A stretch of 64,000 nt of DNA from Paenalcaligenes sp050487225 (GTDB taxonomy: Bacteria; Pseudomonadota; Gammaproteobacteria; Burkholderiales; Burkholderiaceae_B). Where the stretch lies: positions 1,426,001 through 1,490,000 of the forward strand of contig NZ_JBKQGY010000001.1 in assembly GCF_050487225.1 (NCBI RefSeq), given 5' to 3'. The notes under the pieces are model-generated. The model searched no databases and was not told the origin of the DNA. It saw only the letters and a program-made list of their open reading frames with translations. Each line of letters starts with the position of its first letter. The stretch's first letter is position 1. Positions 52,707-60,605 of this stretch are shown here, piece by piece. Made by a program: the position numbers and the translations under genes.

Positions 52707-52940
52707 ATGTTCCGTATCGCTTTTTCTGGTGTTCACCACTCCCTGACTCGCCGCTTTACTGCACTGCATACACACCGCCTGTACTTCTCAGTCGTGGCCC
52801 TGTATCTGGTGTCGCTCTTTGCATTACTGGCCTTGTCATGGGCAACCCAAGCCGCTACCGTGGACACAGCCAACAACGCTACACAACACTCTGACACAAC
52901 TCAGACATCCAAACGTGCTAGCGTCACACAGGCTTCGTAA
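52707..52940 (+). CDS. Small membrane protein between mgtA and mgtC
   Basis: A 78-residue frame-length product (77 residues from the ATG at 52707) with a basic N-terminus, one membrane helix (LYFSVVALYLVSLFALLALS) and a Thr/Ala/Ser-rich tail after ATQAA. It could also be read as a signal peptide followed by a short secreted tail. The ATG at 52707 has GGAGG 5 nt before it; an ATG at 52695 overlaps that site. No known family recognised; small regulators such as MgtR and MgtS occupy similar places in enterobacteria but share no visible sequence. Confidence 0.65.
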   Translation: MFRIAFSGVHHSLTRRFTALHTHRLYFSVVALYLVSLFALLALSWATQAATVDTANNATQHSDTTQTSKRASVTQAS

Positions 52941-52987
52941 ACATTTTATTGACCACGTTGGTTCGTAGTTTTGGAGGATTCACCATT

Positions 52988-53692
52988 ATGGATTTTCACG
53001 ATCTGTCTTCTGTTGCCATCAACCTGTTCGGCGCTTTAGTGCTGGGCGGGCTAGTAGGGTTTGAGCGGCAATGGCATCAGCGTCAGGCCGGACTACGAAC
53101 CAACACATTGGTGGCATTAGGTGCTGCCACCTTTGTGATTTTTGCAGGGCTATTTCCTGGTGAAGCTAGTCCTACCCGTATTGCCGCCCAAGTGGTGTCT
53201 GGTATCGGTTTTCTAGGTGCCGGGATTATCTTCAAAGAAGGTATGAATGTACGTGGTCTGAATACCGCAGCTACCTTGTGGTGCTCTGCTGCCATTGGTG
53301 TGCTATGTGGCGCAGGCTATATATTCCACGCCACCATTGCCGCTTTTTTTATTATTGGGGTAAACGGCTTGCTACGCCCTCTGGTACGTTTAATTGAGCG
53401 CCAAGCTATCAGCAACACTGACATCACCAACAGCTATGGCATCACCTTGGTGTGCTACAGCGAAGCCGAGGCGCATGTGCGTGCCCTACTGCTGCGAGAC
53501 CTAGGGCAAAACATTCACATTCAAGAGTTAGAAAGCACCGATATTGAAGACACCAACCGTGTAGAAGTCAACGCGTTGGTACGTGCTGAAGACAAGCAAG
53601 ATAGATTGGTAGAGCAAGTCATTGGTAGGCTGAGTTTGGAGCCAATGGTAACATCGGTACGCTGGCGTACCGTTTCGGATCACGAAGATTAA
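52988..53692 (+). CDS. mgtC: MgtC/SapB family membrane protein
   Basis: A 234-residue MgtC protein with the N-terminal membrane domain (INLFGALVLGGLVGFERQWH, then GLRTNTLVALGAATFV, VSGIGFLGAGIIFKEG and GLNTAATLWCSAAIGVL) and a C-terminal ACT-like domain (about 150-234). MgtC supports growth in low Mg2+ and, in pathogens, survival in macrophages by acting on F1Fo ATP synthase. The ATG at 52988 has GGAGG 10 nt upstream; the frame opens at 52949 with TTG. It follows mgtA, as in the Salmonella mgt genes though in a different order. Confidence 0.95.
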   Translation: MDFHDLSSVAINLFGALVLGGLVGFERQWHQRQAGLRTNTLVALGAATFVIFAGLFPGEASPTRIAAQVVSGIGFLGAGIIFKEGMNVRGLNTAATLWCSAAIGVLCGAGYIFHATIAAFFIIGVNGLLRPLVRLIERQAISNTDITNSYGITLVCYSEAEAHVRALLLRDLGQNIHIQELESTDIEDTNRVEVNALVRAEDKQDRLVEQVIGRLSLEPMVTSVRWRTVSDHED

Positions 53693-53722
53693 CGACGCCA
53701 TTTTGCTCACCAAGGACACACC

Positions 53723-54787
53723 ATGACGGGTAGCCTGAACTTTCGCCGTATTCTAGGCGGCCTTACTATTGCGGTAGTAATGGCCGCAATTTTCATTGCT
53801 GATACCGTCACGGATTACGCGATTGCGTTCGCTGTGTTCTATTGCGCTGTACTACTCGCTGCCACGAATTTATACAGTGTACGTACAGTCAGCTGGTTAT
53901 CGGCAGCCTGCATCACCCTAACCATTGTGAGCTTTTATCTCACCAACGACGGCGAGTACGAAATAGGCCTGTTAAATACCGCCATCAGTTTGGTGGCGAT
54001 TGGCATCACCTCGTTGTTGGGCATCAAAATCATGGCAGCCCGCACGGCGGCAGAAGTCTCGCAAGCTAGGCTACAACAGCTATCACGCATTACCAGTTTG
54101 GGTGAGATGGCCGCCTCTATTGCTCACGAAGTGAACCAACCGTTAGGTGCGATTATCGCCAGCAGTAATGCTTGCCAACGTTGGCTGAACTTTGAACCGC
54201 CGAATATGGAAAAAGCACGCTTGGCCATTGAGCGCATTATCGCTGATGCCAACCGTGCCAGTGATGTGATCACGCGCATACGCGCTCTTACCCGAGGTGA
54301 AGCACCGCAAGCCAGCCTCTTCGATATGAATCAGGCCATCGTGGAAGTGGTGCAGTTTTCGCGTAACGAATTAGATCGCCACAATATATCGCTAAAACTT
54401 AGCTTGGCAGAAAACCTGCCTAAGGTATTAGCCGACCGCATACAATTACAGCAAGTTCTGGGTAACCTGCTAAATAACGCCATTGAAAGCATACGTCAGA
54501 ACTCGCGCAATCCTCACCGTGAAATAGAGTTCACCACCCAAGTCGATGAACAAGGTGCGTTGTTGGTGGGGATTACCGACTCCGGCAAAGGCTTCAGTAA
54601 CGATGCACTAGAACATATGTTTGATGCATTCTGGACCGAAAAGGAAACTGGTGTGGGCCTAGGGCTAGCCATTAGCCGCACCATCATGGAGGCCAATCAG
54701 GGACGTATTTGGGCCTCCCACCGTCCTGAGGGCGGTGCCCGTTTTCAATTTATTCTTCCCCTGAATCACTCTGTTGCCAGCTCATGA
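53723..54787 (+). CDS. Membrane sensor histidine kinase, FixL-like
   Basis: A 354-residue kinase with four or so membrane helices (residues about 8-105) and no separate periplasmic or PAS domain. The HisKA box has its His in SIAHEVNQPLGAII (about 137). The ATPase domain shows LGNLLNNAIESI (N box), DSGKGFS (G1), FWTEKETGVGLGLAISRTI (F and G2). The NQPLGAI form is typical of FixL/DctB-type kinases. It starts 30 nt after mgtC, and its stop overlaps the next gene (ATGA). The signal is unknown; the place next to mgtC suggests Mg2+ or envelope state. Confidence 0.9.
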   Translation: MTGSLNFRRILGGLTIAVVMAAIFIADTVTDYAIAFAVFYCAVLLAATNLYSVRTVSWLSAACITLTIVSFYLTNDGEYEIGLLNTAISLVAIGITSLLGIKIMAARTAAEVSQARLQQLSRITSLGEMAASIAHEVNQPLGAIIASSNACQRWLNFEPPNMEKARLAIERIIADANRASDVITRIRALTRGEAPQASLFDMNQAIVEVVQFSRNELDRHNISLKLSLAENLPKVLADRIQLQQVLGNLLNNAIESIRQNSRNPHREIEFTTQVDEQGALLVGITDSGKGFSNDALEHMFDAFWTEKETGVGLGLAISRTIMEANQGRIWASHRPEGGARFQFILPLNHSVASS

Positions 54788-55419
54788 TGTCTACTCAAAC
54801 CACCGATACCTCCAATGCCTTGGTCTACATTATTGATGATGACCCATCCATGCGCGCCGCACTGGACGACCTGCTGGCCTCGGTAGGTTTACACACTCGC
54901 ACCTATAGCTCGGTACAAGAGTTTCTGGATCAAGGCGTGGAAGACACCCCCGGCTGTTTGATTCTAGATATACGCATGCCCGGCCAAAGCGGCATGGACT
55001 TCCATAGGCACATGGCCCAATACGGTATTCAACTGCCTACTATTTTCATCACTGGCCACGGCGATATCGCGCTGGGTGTAGAAGCTATGAAAAATGGGGC
55101 CATAGAATTCCTTACCAAGCCTTTCCGTGACCAAGACCTACTGGATGCCATCCAGTTAGGGCTGCAAAAAGACACGCAACGTCGACAAGAAGAAGCCCAA
55201 ATCACGGTGCTGCGTGATCGCTGGAATAGGCTCACTGCGGGGGAACAATCCGTCATGCGCTTGGTAGTACAAGGTTTGCTGAATAAACAAATTGCCAGCC
55301 AACTGCATGTGAGTGAGATCACCGTCAAAGTACGTCGCGGGCAAGTGATGCGCACCATGGAGGCTGGCTCATTGGCTGAACTGGTACGCATGGCAGATAG
55401 GTTGCAGTTACAGCCCTAA
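54784..55419 (+). CDS. FixJ/NarL-type response regulator
   Basis: A 211-residue regulator with receiver domain (VYIIDDDPSMRAAL, phospho-Asp in LILDIRMPGQSG, Thr in FITGHGD, Lys in FLTKPFRD) and a LuxR-type HTH (LTAGEQSVMRLVVQGLLNKQ, SEITVKVRRGQVMR). It overlaps the kinase gene by 4 nt, so they form one two-component system. FixJ-type regulators usually activate transcription. Targets are unknown. A terminator follows. Confidence 0.93.
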   Translation: MMSTQTTDTSNALVYIIDDDPSMRAALDDLLASVGLHTRTYSSVQEFLDQGVEDTPGCLILDIRMPGQSGMDFHRHMAQYGIQLPTIFITGHGDIALGVEAMKNGAIEFLTKPFRDQDLLDAIQLGLQKDTQRRQEEAQITVLRDRWNRLTAGEQSVMRLVVQGLLNKQIASQLHVSEITVKVRRGQVMRTMEAGSLAELVRMADRLQLQP

Positions 55420-55516
55420 GCCTCGTTGAAGAGTTGGCGGTGCTGATGGCATAGGCACTTAGTTGCAATGCCTGTATCACCTAGAGCGTATCGCCACCCT
55501 ATCTATCAGTAGCCAT

Positions 55517-55555
55517 AAAAAAACCGGTGTACGCCTAAACGTCACCGGTTTTTTG
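55517..55555. terminator. Bidirectional terminator between the FixJ-like gene and dnaJ
   Basis: AACCGGTG (55522-55529) pairs with CACCGGTT (55543-55550), with A-run before and TTTTTT after, serving both convergent genes. Confidence 0.9.
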
Positions 55556-55567
55556 TGTGAGACACAC

Positions 55568-56701
55568 TTAGGAGAAGAAGTTCTTCACCTTGTCTGTCCA
55601 CGACTCGCTTTTGGGAGAGTGCTTGTCGCCACCGGACTTCAGCGCCTCTTCGAATTGACGCAGAATTTTCTTCTGCTCTTCGCTCAAGCGCACAGGTGTT
55701 TCTACCTGAATGTGGCAGTACAAATCGCCGGGGTAGCTAGAACGTACACCCTTAATCCCTTTAGCACGCAAGCGGAAGGTTTTTCCGGTTTGTGTACCTT
55801 CAGGAATAGTGATCTCGCCTCTGCCTGTTAGCGTAGGCACTTCCACTTCACCACCCAATGCGGCAGTGGTAAATGGAATGGTCAGACTGCAGTGCAGGTC
55901 ATCGCCGTCACGCTGGAAAATACCATGCGGTTTCAGCTGAATTTCCACATACAAGTCACCGGCTGGGCCACCGTTCAAACCTGGCTCACCGTTACCCATT
56001 GAGCGGATGCTCATGCCGTCATCAATACCGGCAGGGATCTTCACTTGCAGTGTTTTCTCTACACGTTTGCGGCCTTCACCATGACATGCGGTACAAGGAT
56101 CTTTGATCTCTTTACCTGAACCATGACATGTAGGGCATGTTTGCTGCACGCTAAAGAAGCCTTGCTGCATGCGTACCGCACCTGAGCCACCACATGTGCC
56201 ACACGTTGTAGGTGCACTGCCAGGTTTCGCGCCAGAGCCATCACAAACCGAACAGTTTTCCCAGCTAGGTACTCGGATTTCCGTGTCAAAACCTTTGGCT
56301 GCCTGCTCTAGGCTGATTTCCAACGAGTACCGTAAATCTGCACCACGGTAGACTTGTGGGCCACCTTGGCCACGGCGTGCGGCGCCACCAAAGATTTCAC
56401 CGAAGATATCGCCCAGGTCACCAAACCCACCGAAACCTCCGCCACCACCCATGCCGCCCATACCGGCAGCACTAGGATCCACACCAGCGTGGCCATAGCG
56501 GTCGTAAGCCTCACGTTTCTGCTCATCGCTCAGAATTTCGTAAGCCTCTTTCGCTTCCTTGAACTTCTCTTCGGCCTCTTTGCTGTCAGGATTTCGGTCC
56601 GGGTGGTACTTCATTGCCATCTTGCGATAGGCTTTGCGGATCTCATCCTGGCTCGCATTTTTGGCGAGACCCAGTATTTCGTATAAATCGCGTTTTGCCA
56701 T
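55568..56701 (-). CDS. dnaJ: Chaperone DnaJ (Hsp40)
   Basis: Co-chaperone that delivers substrates to DnaK and stimulates its ATPase. The 377-residue protein starts MAKRDLYEILGLAKNASQDE. The J-domain has the HPD in MKYHPDRNPD, then a Gly-rich region (GMGGMGGGGGFGGFGDLGDI), four zinc-finger CxxCxGxG repeats (CSVCDGSG, CGTCGGSG, CPTCHGSG, CTACHGEG) and the C-terminal substrate domains. The ATG at 56701 opens the J-domain; the frame runs to 56758 without support. Downstream of dnaK beyond a hairpin. Confidence 0.97.
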   Translation of the reverse strand: MAKRDLYEILGLAKNASQDEIRKAYRKMAMKYHPDRNPDSKEAEEKFKEAKEAYEILSDEQKREAYDRYGHAGVDPSAAGMGGMGGGGGFGGFGDLGDIFGEIFGGAARRGQGGPQVYRGADLRYSLEISLEQAAKGFDTEIRVPSWENCSVCDGSGAKPGSAPTTCGTCGGSGAVRMQQGFFSVQQTCPTCHGSGKEIKDPCTACHGEGRKRVEKTLQVKIPAGIDDGMSIRSMGNGEPGLNGGPAGDLYVEIQLKPHGIFQRDGDDLHCSLTIPFTTAALGGEVEVPTLTGRGEITIPEGTQTGKTFRLRAKGIKGVRSSYPGDLYCHIQVETPVRLSEEQKKILRQFEEALKSGGDKHSPKSESWTDKVKNFFS

Positions 56702-56734
56702 TTTGACTGTCAGGCTCCTACAAGCCTTTTCATG

Positions 56735-56781
56735 GAAAAAAGGATGCCCGGAGCCCACACATAAGGTTGGCTACCGGGCCT
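56735..56781 (-). terminator. Hairpin between dnaK and dnaJ
   Basis: On the minus strand GCCCGG (56774-56779) pairs with CCGGGC (56746-56751), with further GCC/GGC pairing inside, followed by TCCTTTTTT. It looks like a partial terminator that would lower dnaJ relative to dnaK. Confidence 0.65.
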
Positions 56782-56802
56782 GTTCAGTGCACAGTCACTG
56801 GA

Positions 56803-58725
56803 TTACTGATCGCGCTTCACTTCTTTGAAGTCAGCGTCAACCACGTTTTCATCCGCGGGTTTTGCACCGTCTTCGCCTGCTTGCTGTGCAGCGGCCTGAG
56901 CCTGCATATCCGCGTACATTTTCTCGCCCAGTTTCTGCGATGCTGTACTCAATGCTTCGACTTTGGCATCGATGGCTTCTTTGTCGCCATCTTTCAATGC
57001 ACCTTCCAGCTCGGCGATCGCAGCTTCAATCGCTTCTTTCTCGCTAGCTTCCAGTTTGTCACCGTACTCTTCCAACGATTTACGTGTGGAGTGCACCAGT
57101 GCTTCACCGTTGTTGCGTGCAGTAGCCAGTTCAGCCAAACGACGGTCTTCCTCGGCGTGAGCCTCGGCGTCTTGCATCATGCGCTGTACTTCTTCATCGC
57201 TCAAACCAGAGTTGGCTTTGATGGTAACTTTGTTCTCTTTACCTGTGCCTTTGTCTTTGGCGGAAACGTGCAAAATACCGTTTGCGTCAATGTCGAAAGT
57301 CACTTCGATCTGTGGCATACCACGTTGTGCTGGTGGAATACCTTCCAGATTGAACTCACCCAACGCTTTGTTACCCGCAGCGATTTCACGCTCACCTTGG
57401 AAAACCTTAATGGTTACCGCAGGCTGGTTGTCATCGGCTGTGGAGAACACTTGCGAGTGACGAGTAGGAATCGTGGTGTTCTTCTGAATCATTTTGGTCA
57501 TCACACCACCCAGGGTTTCAATACCCAAGGACAGCGGTGTAACGTCCAGCAGCAATACGTCAGAACGATCGCCAGACAATACGGAACCTTGAATTGCTGC
57601 ACCAGCGGCAACCGCTTCGTCAGGGTTCACGTCACGGCGTGGATCACGACCAAAGAACTCTTTCACACGTTCTTGCACTTTAGGCATACGTGTCATACCA
57701 CCAACCAAGATCACATCGTCGATCTCGGACACTTTCACGCCTGCATCTTTGATAGCAATGCGGCAAGGTTCGATAGAACGCTCGATCAGATCTTCAACCA
57801 ACGCTTCCAATTTGGCGCGTGTGATTTTCAGGTTCAAGTGTTTAGGACCGGAAGCATCTGCTGTGATGTACGGCAGGTTGATTTCAGTCTGTTGTGTAGA
57901 CGACAGTTCGATCTTGGCTTTTTCTGCGGACTCTTTCAGACGTTGCAGTGCCAATACATCTTTGGACAGGTCTACGCCACTTTCTTTCTTAAACTCGTCG
58001 ATGATGTAGTCAATGATACGTTGGTCAAAGTCTTCACCACCCAAGAAGGTGTCACCGTTCGTGGACAACACTTCAAACTGTTTTTCACCATCGATGTCAG
58101 CGATTTCGATGATGGATACGTCAAACGTACCGCCACCCAAGTCGTACACAGCGATTTTACGGTCACCATCGGAAGCCTTATCCAAACCAAACGCCAATGC
58201 CGCAGCAGTAGGTTCGTTGATGATACGTTTTACGTCCAGCCCAGCGATACGGCCGGCATCTTTAGTGGCTTGACGCTGGCTGTCGTTGAAGTACGCAGGC
58301 ACAGTGATCACAGCTTCGGTCACTTCATGACCCAAGTAGTCTTCCGCTGTTTTCTTCATTTTGCGCAGGGTGTCAGCAGAAACTTGCTGAGGAGCCAACG
58401 CTTTGCCTTGGGCTTCAACCCATGCATCACCGTTATCTGCCTTAACGATTTTGTAAGGCATCAACGAAATATCTTTCTGTACCGCTTTTTCGTCGAATTT
58501 ACGACCGATCAAACGCTTCACAGCAAACAATGTGTTCTGTGGGTTTGTCACGGCTTGACGCTTAGCAGGTGCACCTACCAGTACTTCACCATCAGGCATG
58601 TAAGCAACGATGGAAGGGGTGGTACGAGTACCTTCTGCGTTTTCAATAATTTTGACCTGGTCACCGTCCATTACGGCAACACAACTGTTGGTTGTACCAA
58701 GGTCAATACCAATAATCTTGCTCAT
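56803..58725 (-). CDS. dnaK: Chaperone DnaK (Hsp70)
   Basis: ATP-dependent protein-folding chaperone. The 640-residue product has the ATPase domain with IGIDLGTTNSCVAVMDG, VYDLGGGTFDVSIIE and ILVGGMTRMPKVQ, the linker LLLDVTPLSLGIETLGGVMT, the substrate-binding domain and a helical lid, and a C-terminus ending near EEVKRDQ-type residues (VVDADFKEVKRDQ). Normal length. It has its own sigma-32 promoter upstream, apart from grpE. Confidence 0.98.
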   Translation of the reverse strand: MSKIIGIDLGTTNSCVAVMDGDQVKIIENAEGTRTTPSIVAYMPDGEVLVGAPAKRQAVTNPQNTLFAVKRLIGRKFDEKAVQKDISLMPYKIVKADNGDAWVEAQGKALAPQQVSADTLRKMKKTAEDYLGHEVTEAVITVPAYFNDSQRQATKDAGRIAGLDVKRIINEPTAAALAFGLDKASDGDRKIAVYDLGGGTFDVSIIEIADIDGEKQFEVLSTNGDTFLGGEDFDQRIIDYIIDEFKKESGVDLSKDVLALQRLKESAEKAKIELSSTQQTEINLPYITADASGPKHLNLKITRAKLEALVEDLIERSIEPCRIAIKDAGVKVSEIDDVILVGGMTRMPKVQERVKEFFGRDPRRDVNPDEAVAAGAAIQGSVLSGDRSDVLLLDVTPLSLGIETLGGVMTKMIQKNTTIPTRHSQVFSTADDNQPAVTIKVFQGEREIAAGNKALGEFNLEGIPPAQRGMPQIEVTFDIDANGILHVSAKDKGTGKENKVTIKANSGLSDEEVQRMMQDAEAHAEEDRRLAELATARNNGEALVHSTRKSLEEYGDKLEASEKEAIEAAIAELEGALKDGDKEAIDAKVEALSTASQKLGEKMYADMQAQAAAQQAGEDGAKPADENVVDADFKEVKRDQ

Positions 58726-58796
58726 ATTTTTGATTTACCTTGCAAAAATCAGCGTACCCATCTTGGGGATACCGCTCAGTTATTACTATGATTTAC

Positions 58797-58824
58797 AGAT
58801 GGGGACTCGCTAAACATTTTCAAG
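58797..58824 (-). promoter_or_regulatory. Sigma-32 promoter of dnaK
   Basis: On the minus strand CTTGAA (58819-58824), 14-nt spacer, CCCCATCT (58797-58804), about 72 nt before the dnaK ATG. An almost perfect heat-shock promoter. Confidence 0.9.
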
Positions 58825-58842
58825 CCCCCATAACAAAATAAT

Positions 58843-59406
58843 TTAGGCTGGTGCTTGCCCTGAAGACACCATCACCAAGGCTGGACGCAATACGCGATCG
58901 GCTAATACATAACCTTTTTGCAATGCCATCGCGACCGTGCCTTCAGCTTGATCTGAGGGAACGGTAGAAATCGCTTGATGCAGATGCGGGTCAAACTTAT
59001 CGCCTGCTTGCGGCGCTACTTCTTTAAGCTGGTTGCGTGTAAACGCGTTATCCAACTGACGCAGCGTGGTCTCTACGCCCTCACGGAAGGCTTCAATCGT
59101 TTGTTCTTCTTGTGCCAGCGCAGCTTCCAAGCTATCACGTACTGGCAACAGGCTCTCGGCAAAGGACTCAGTCCCAAATTTACGTGCCTTCGATACCTCG
59201 TCATCCGCACGACGGCGAATGTTTTCCATTTCGGCTTTAGCGCGCAGCAACTGATCGTAGTACTGGGCTACTTTAGCCTGAGCTTCTTCCAACTGCTGAT
59301 CCAGTCCAGACTCGACAAGCGATTCTGCTGCCACATCAATGGACTCGTTTTCAGGTTGGTTGTCTTCAGGAATCTGGTTTTCGTTCTGGTCTGTTGATGC
59401 AGACAT
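58843..59406 (-). CDS. grpE: Nucleotide exchange factor GrpE
   Basis: Exchange factor that releases ADP from DnaK. The 187-residue product has an acidic, Gln/Asn-rich N-terminus, a long helix (QLEEAQAKVAQYYDQLLRAK, ENIRRRADDEV) and the C-terminal beta domain with LLPVRDSLEAAL and VADRVLRPALVMVSSG-like ending (VLADRVLRPALVMVSSGQA). The ATG at 59406 has GGAGA 7 nt upstream; the frame continues to 59460, past the promoter. Own sigma-32 promoter. Confidence 0.96.
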   Translation of the reverse strand: MSASTDQNENQIPEDNQPENESIDVAAESLVESGLDQQLEEAQAKVAQYYDQLLRAKAEMENIRRRADDEVSKARKFGTESFAESLLPVRDSLEAALAQEEQTIEAFREGVETTLRQLDNAFTRNQLKEVAPQAGDKFDPHLHQAISTVPSDQAEGTVAMALQKGYVLADRVLRPALVMVSSGQAPA

Positions 59407-59443
59407 AATGGATCTCCACGGCAAAAAAACATCACTGTTTCTC

Positions 59444-59472
59444 ATATGGGGATCACACACCCCATATTCAAG
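59444..59472 (-). promoter_or_regulatory. Sigma-32 promoter of grpE
   Basis: On the minus strand CTTGAA (59467-59472), 15-nt spacer, CCCCATAT (59444-59451), 37 nt before the grpE ATG. A textbook heat-shock promoter. Confidence 0.9.
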
Positions 59473-59499
59473 AGATCCACGGCTATTTTTACATTTAGC

Positions 59500-60555
59500 T
59501 TATGCGAGCCAGCCTGCCGCGTGTTCGCGAACCAAGTGCGCTAAGCCATCTACCCACTCAGCATCATCGTTCAAACAGGGGATATAAGCGAAATCTTGCC
59601 CGCCCTCTTCTAAGAACGCATCACGGCACATGAGTTTGATTTCTTCCAGCGTTTCTAAGCAATCCGCCAAAAACCCCGGACAGACCACATGCACGTTTTT
59701 CACCCCTTCCTTAGCCCACTGACGTAACAGCGGTTCGGTGTAGGGTTCTAACCAGCGCTCGGCTCCAAAACGGCTTTGGAAAGCAGCATGCACGGGTACA
59801 CCGGTGGTTTCTAATTCGCGGCGTAACGCGGCGGTAGTCAACATGCACTCACGGTGATACGGATCACCTTTTTCAGCGCAGCGACGTGGCAAACCGTGGA
59901 AGCTCAGCAGCAAACGCTCAGGCTTACCCTGCGCTCCCCAATAGGTAGTAATGGATTGTGCTAACGGTTTGATATACGCGGGATGATCACAGTAACTGCG
60001 TATAAAACGCAGCTCGGGTTGATTGCGCATTTTCGCGGCATAACGCGTTACGGCGTCTACGGCTGTGGCCGTCGTACTTGCCGCATACTGTGGATACAAC
60101 GGCACCACCAAGATGCGTTCACAGCCCTGCGCGCGCAGTTTATCTACCGCACTTTCTACTGACGGGTTGCCATAGCGCATCGCCAATTCTACTTTGACGT
60201 GTTGGCCAGTTGGGTCCAGACGTTGCTGCAAACCATCTGCTTGTCGCTGGCTGTACACCAACAGCGGCGCCCCTTCAGGCATCCAGATCATTTGGTATTT
60301 CTCTACCAACTTACGTGGTCTGAATGGCAAGATCGCCCCGCGCAAAATCAATTGCCACACCGGTTGCGGGATCTCAATCACTCGCGGGTCCGATAAGAAC
60401 TCTTTGAGATAACGTCGTATAGAACCAGCATCCGGTTGATCTGGGGTACCCAGATTCATCACCACTATACCTACTGGCGTAGCGGGACGACTGGTAATGT
60501 GCGCATCCAGCAAAGATGGATCCGATGGTTCAGGCAAATAGGTAGTTAACAGCAT
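59500..60555 (-). CDS. hemH: Ferrochelatase
   Basis: Inserts Fe2+ into protoporphyrin IX, the last step of protoheme synthesis, on the inner face of the membrane. The 351-residue product has VGIVVMNLGTPDQPDAGSIR near the start, RYLKEFLSDPRVIEIP, the metal-site His in LLSFHGLPRRCAEKGDPY, FQSRFGAERWLEPYT, and the C-terminal Glu in PGFLADCLETLEEI. It lies between hrcA and grpE, a common betaproteobacterial order, 50 nt after hrcA. Confidence 0.96.
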   Translation of the reverse strand: MLLTTYLPEPSDPSLLDAHITSRPATPVGIVVMNLGTPDQPDAGSIRRYLKEFLSDPRVIEIPQPVWQLILRGAILPFRPRKLVEKYQMIWMPEGAPLLVYSQRQADGLQQRLDPTGQHVKVELAMRYGNPSVESAVDKLRAQGCERILVVPLYPQYAASTTATAVDAVTRYAAKMRNQPELRFIRSYCDHPAYIKPLAQSITTYWGAQGKPERLLLSFHGLPRRCAEKGDPYHRECMLTTAALRRELETTGVPVHAAFQSRFGAERWLEPYTEPLLRQWAKEGVKNVHVVCPGFLADCLETLEEIKLMCRDAFLEEGGQDFAYIPCLNDDAEWVDGLAHLVREHAAGWLA

Positions 60556-60605
60556 ATGTACGCCCTATGCGCCGCACTGAGCCCTCTCGTGCAGCGCCAT
60601 TCTTA

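Noticed and set aside
56767..58791. 674-codon open frame on the plus strand
   Set aside because: It lies entirely antisense to dnaK, has a Cys/Phe/His-rich composition typical of antisense frames opened by strong codon bias, and shows no domain or start signal.
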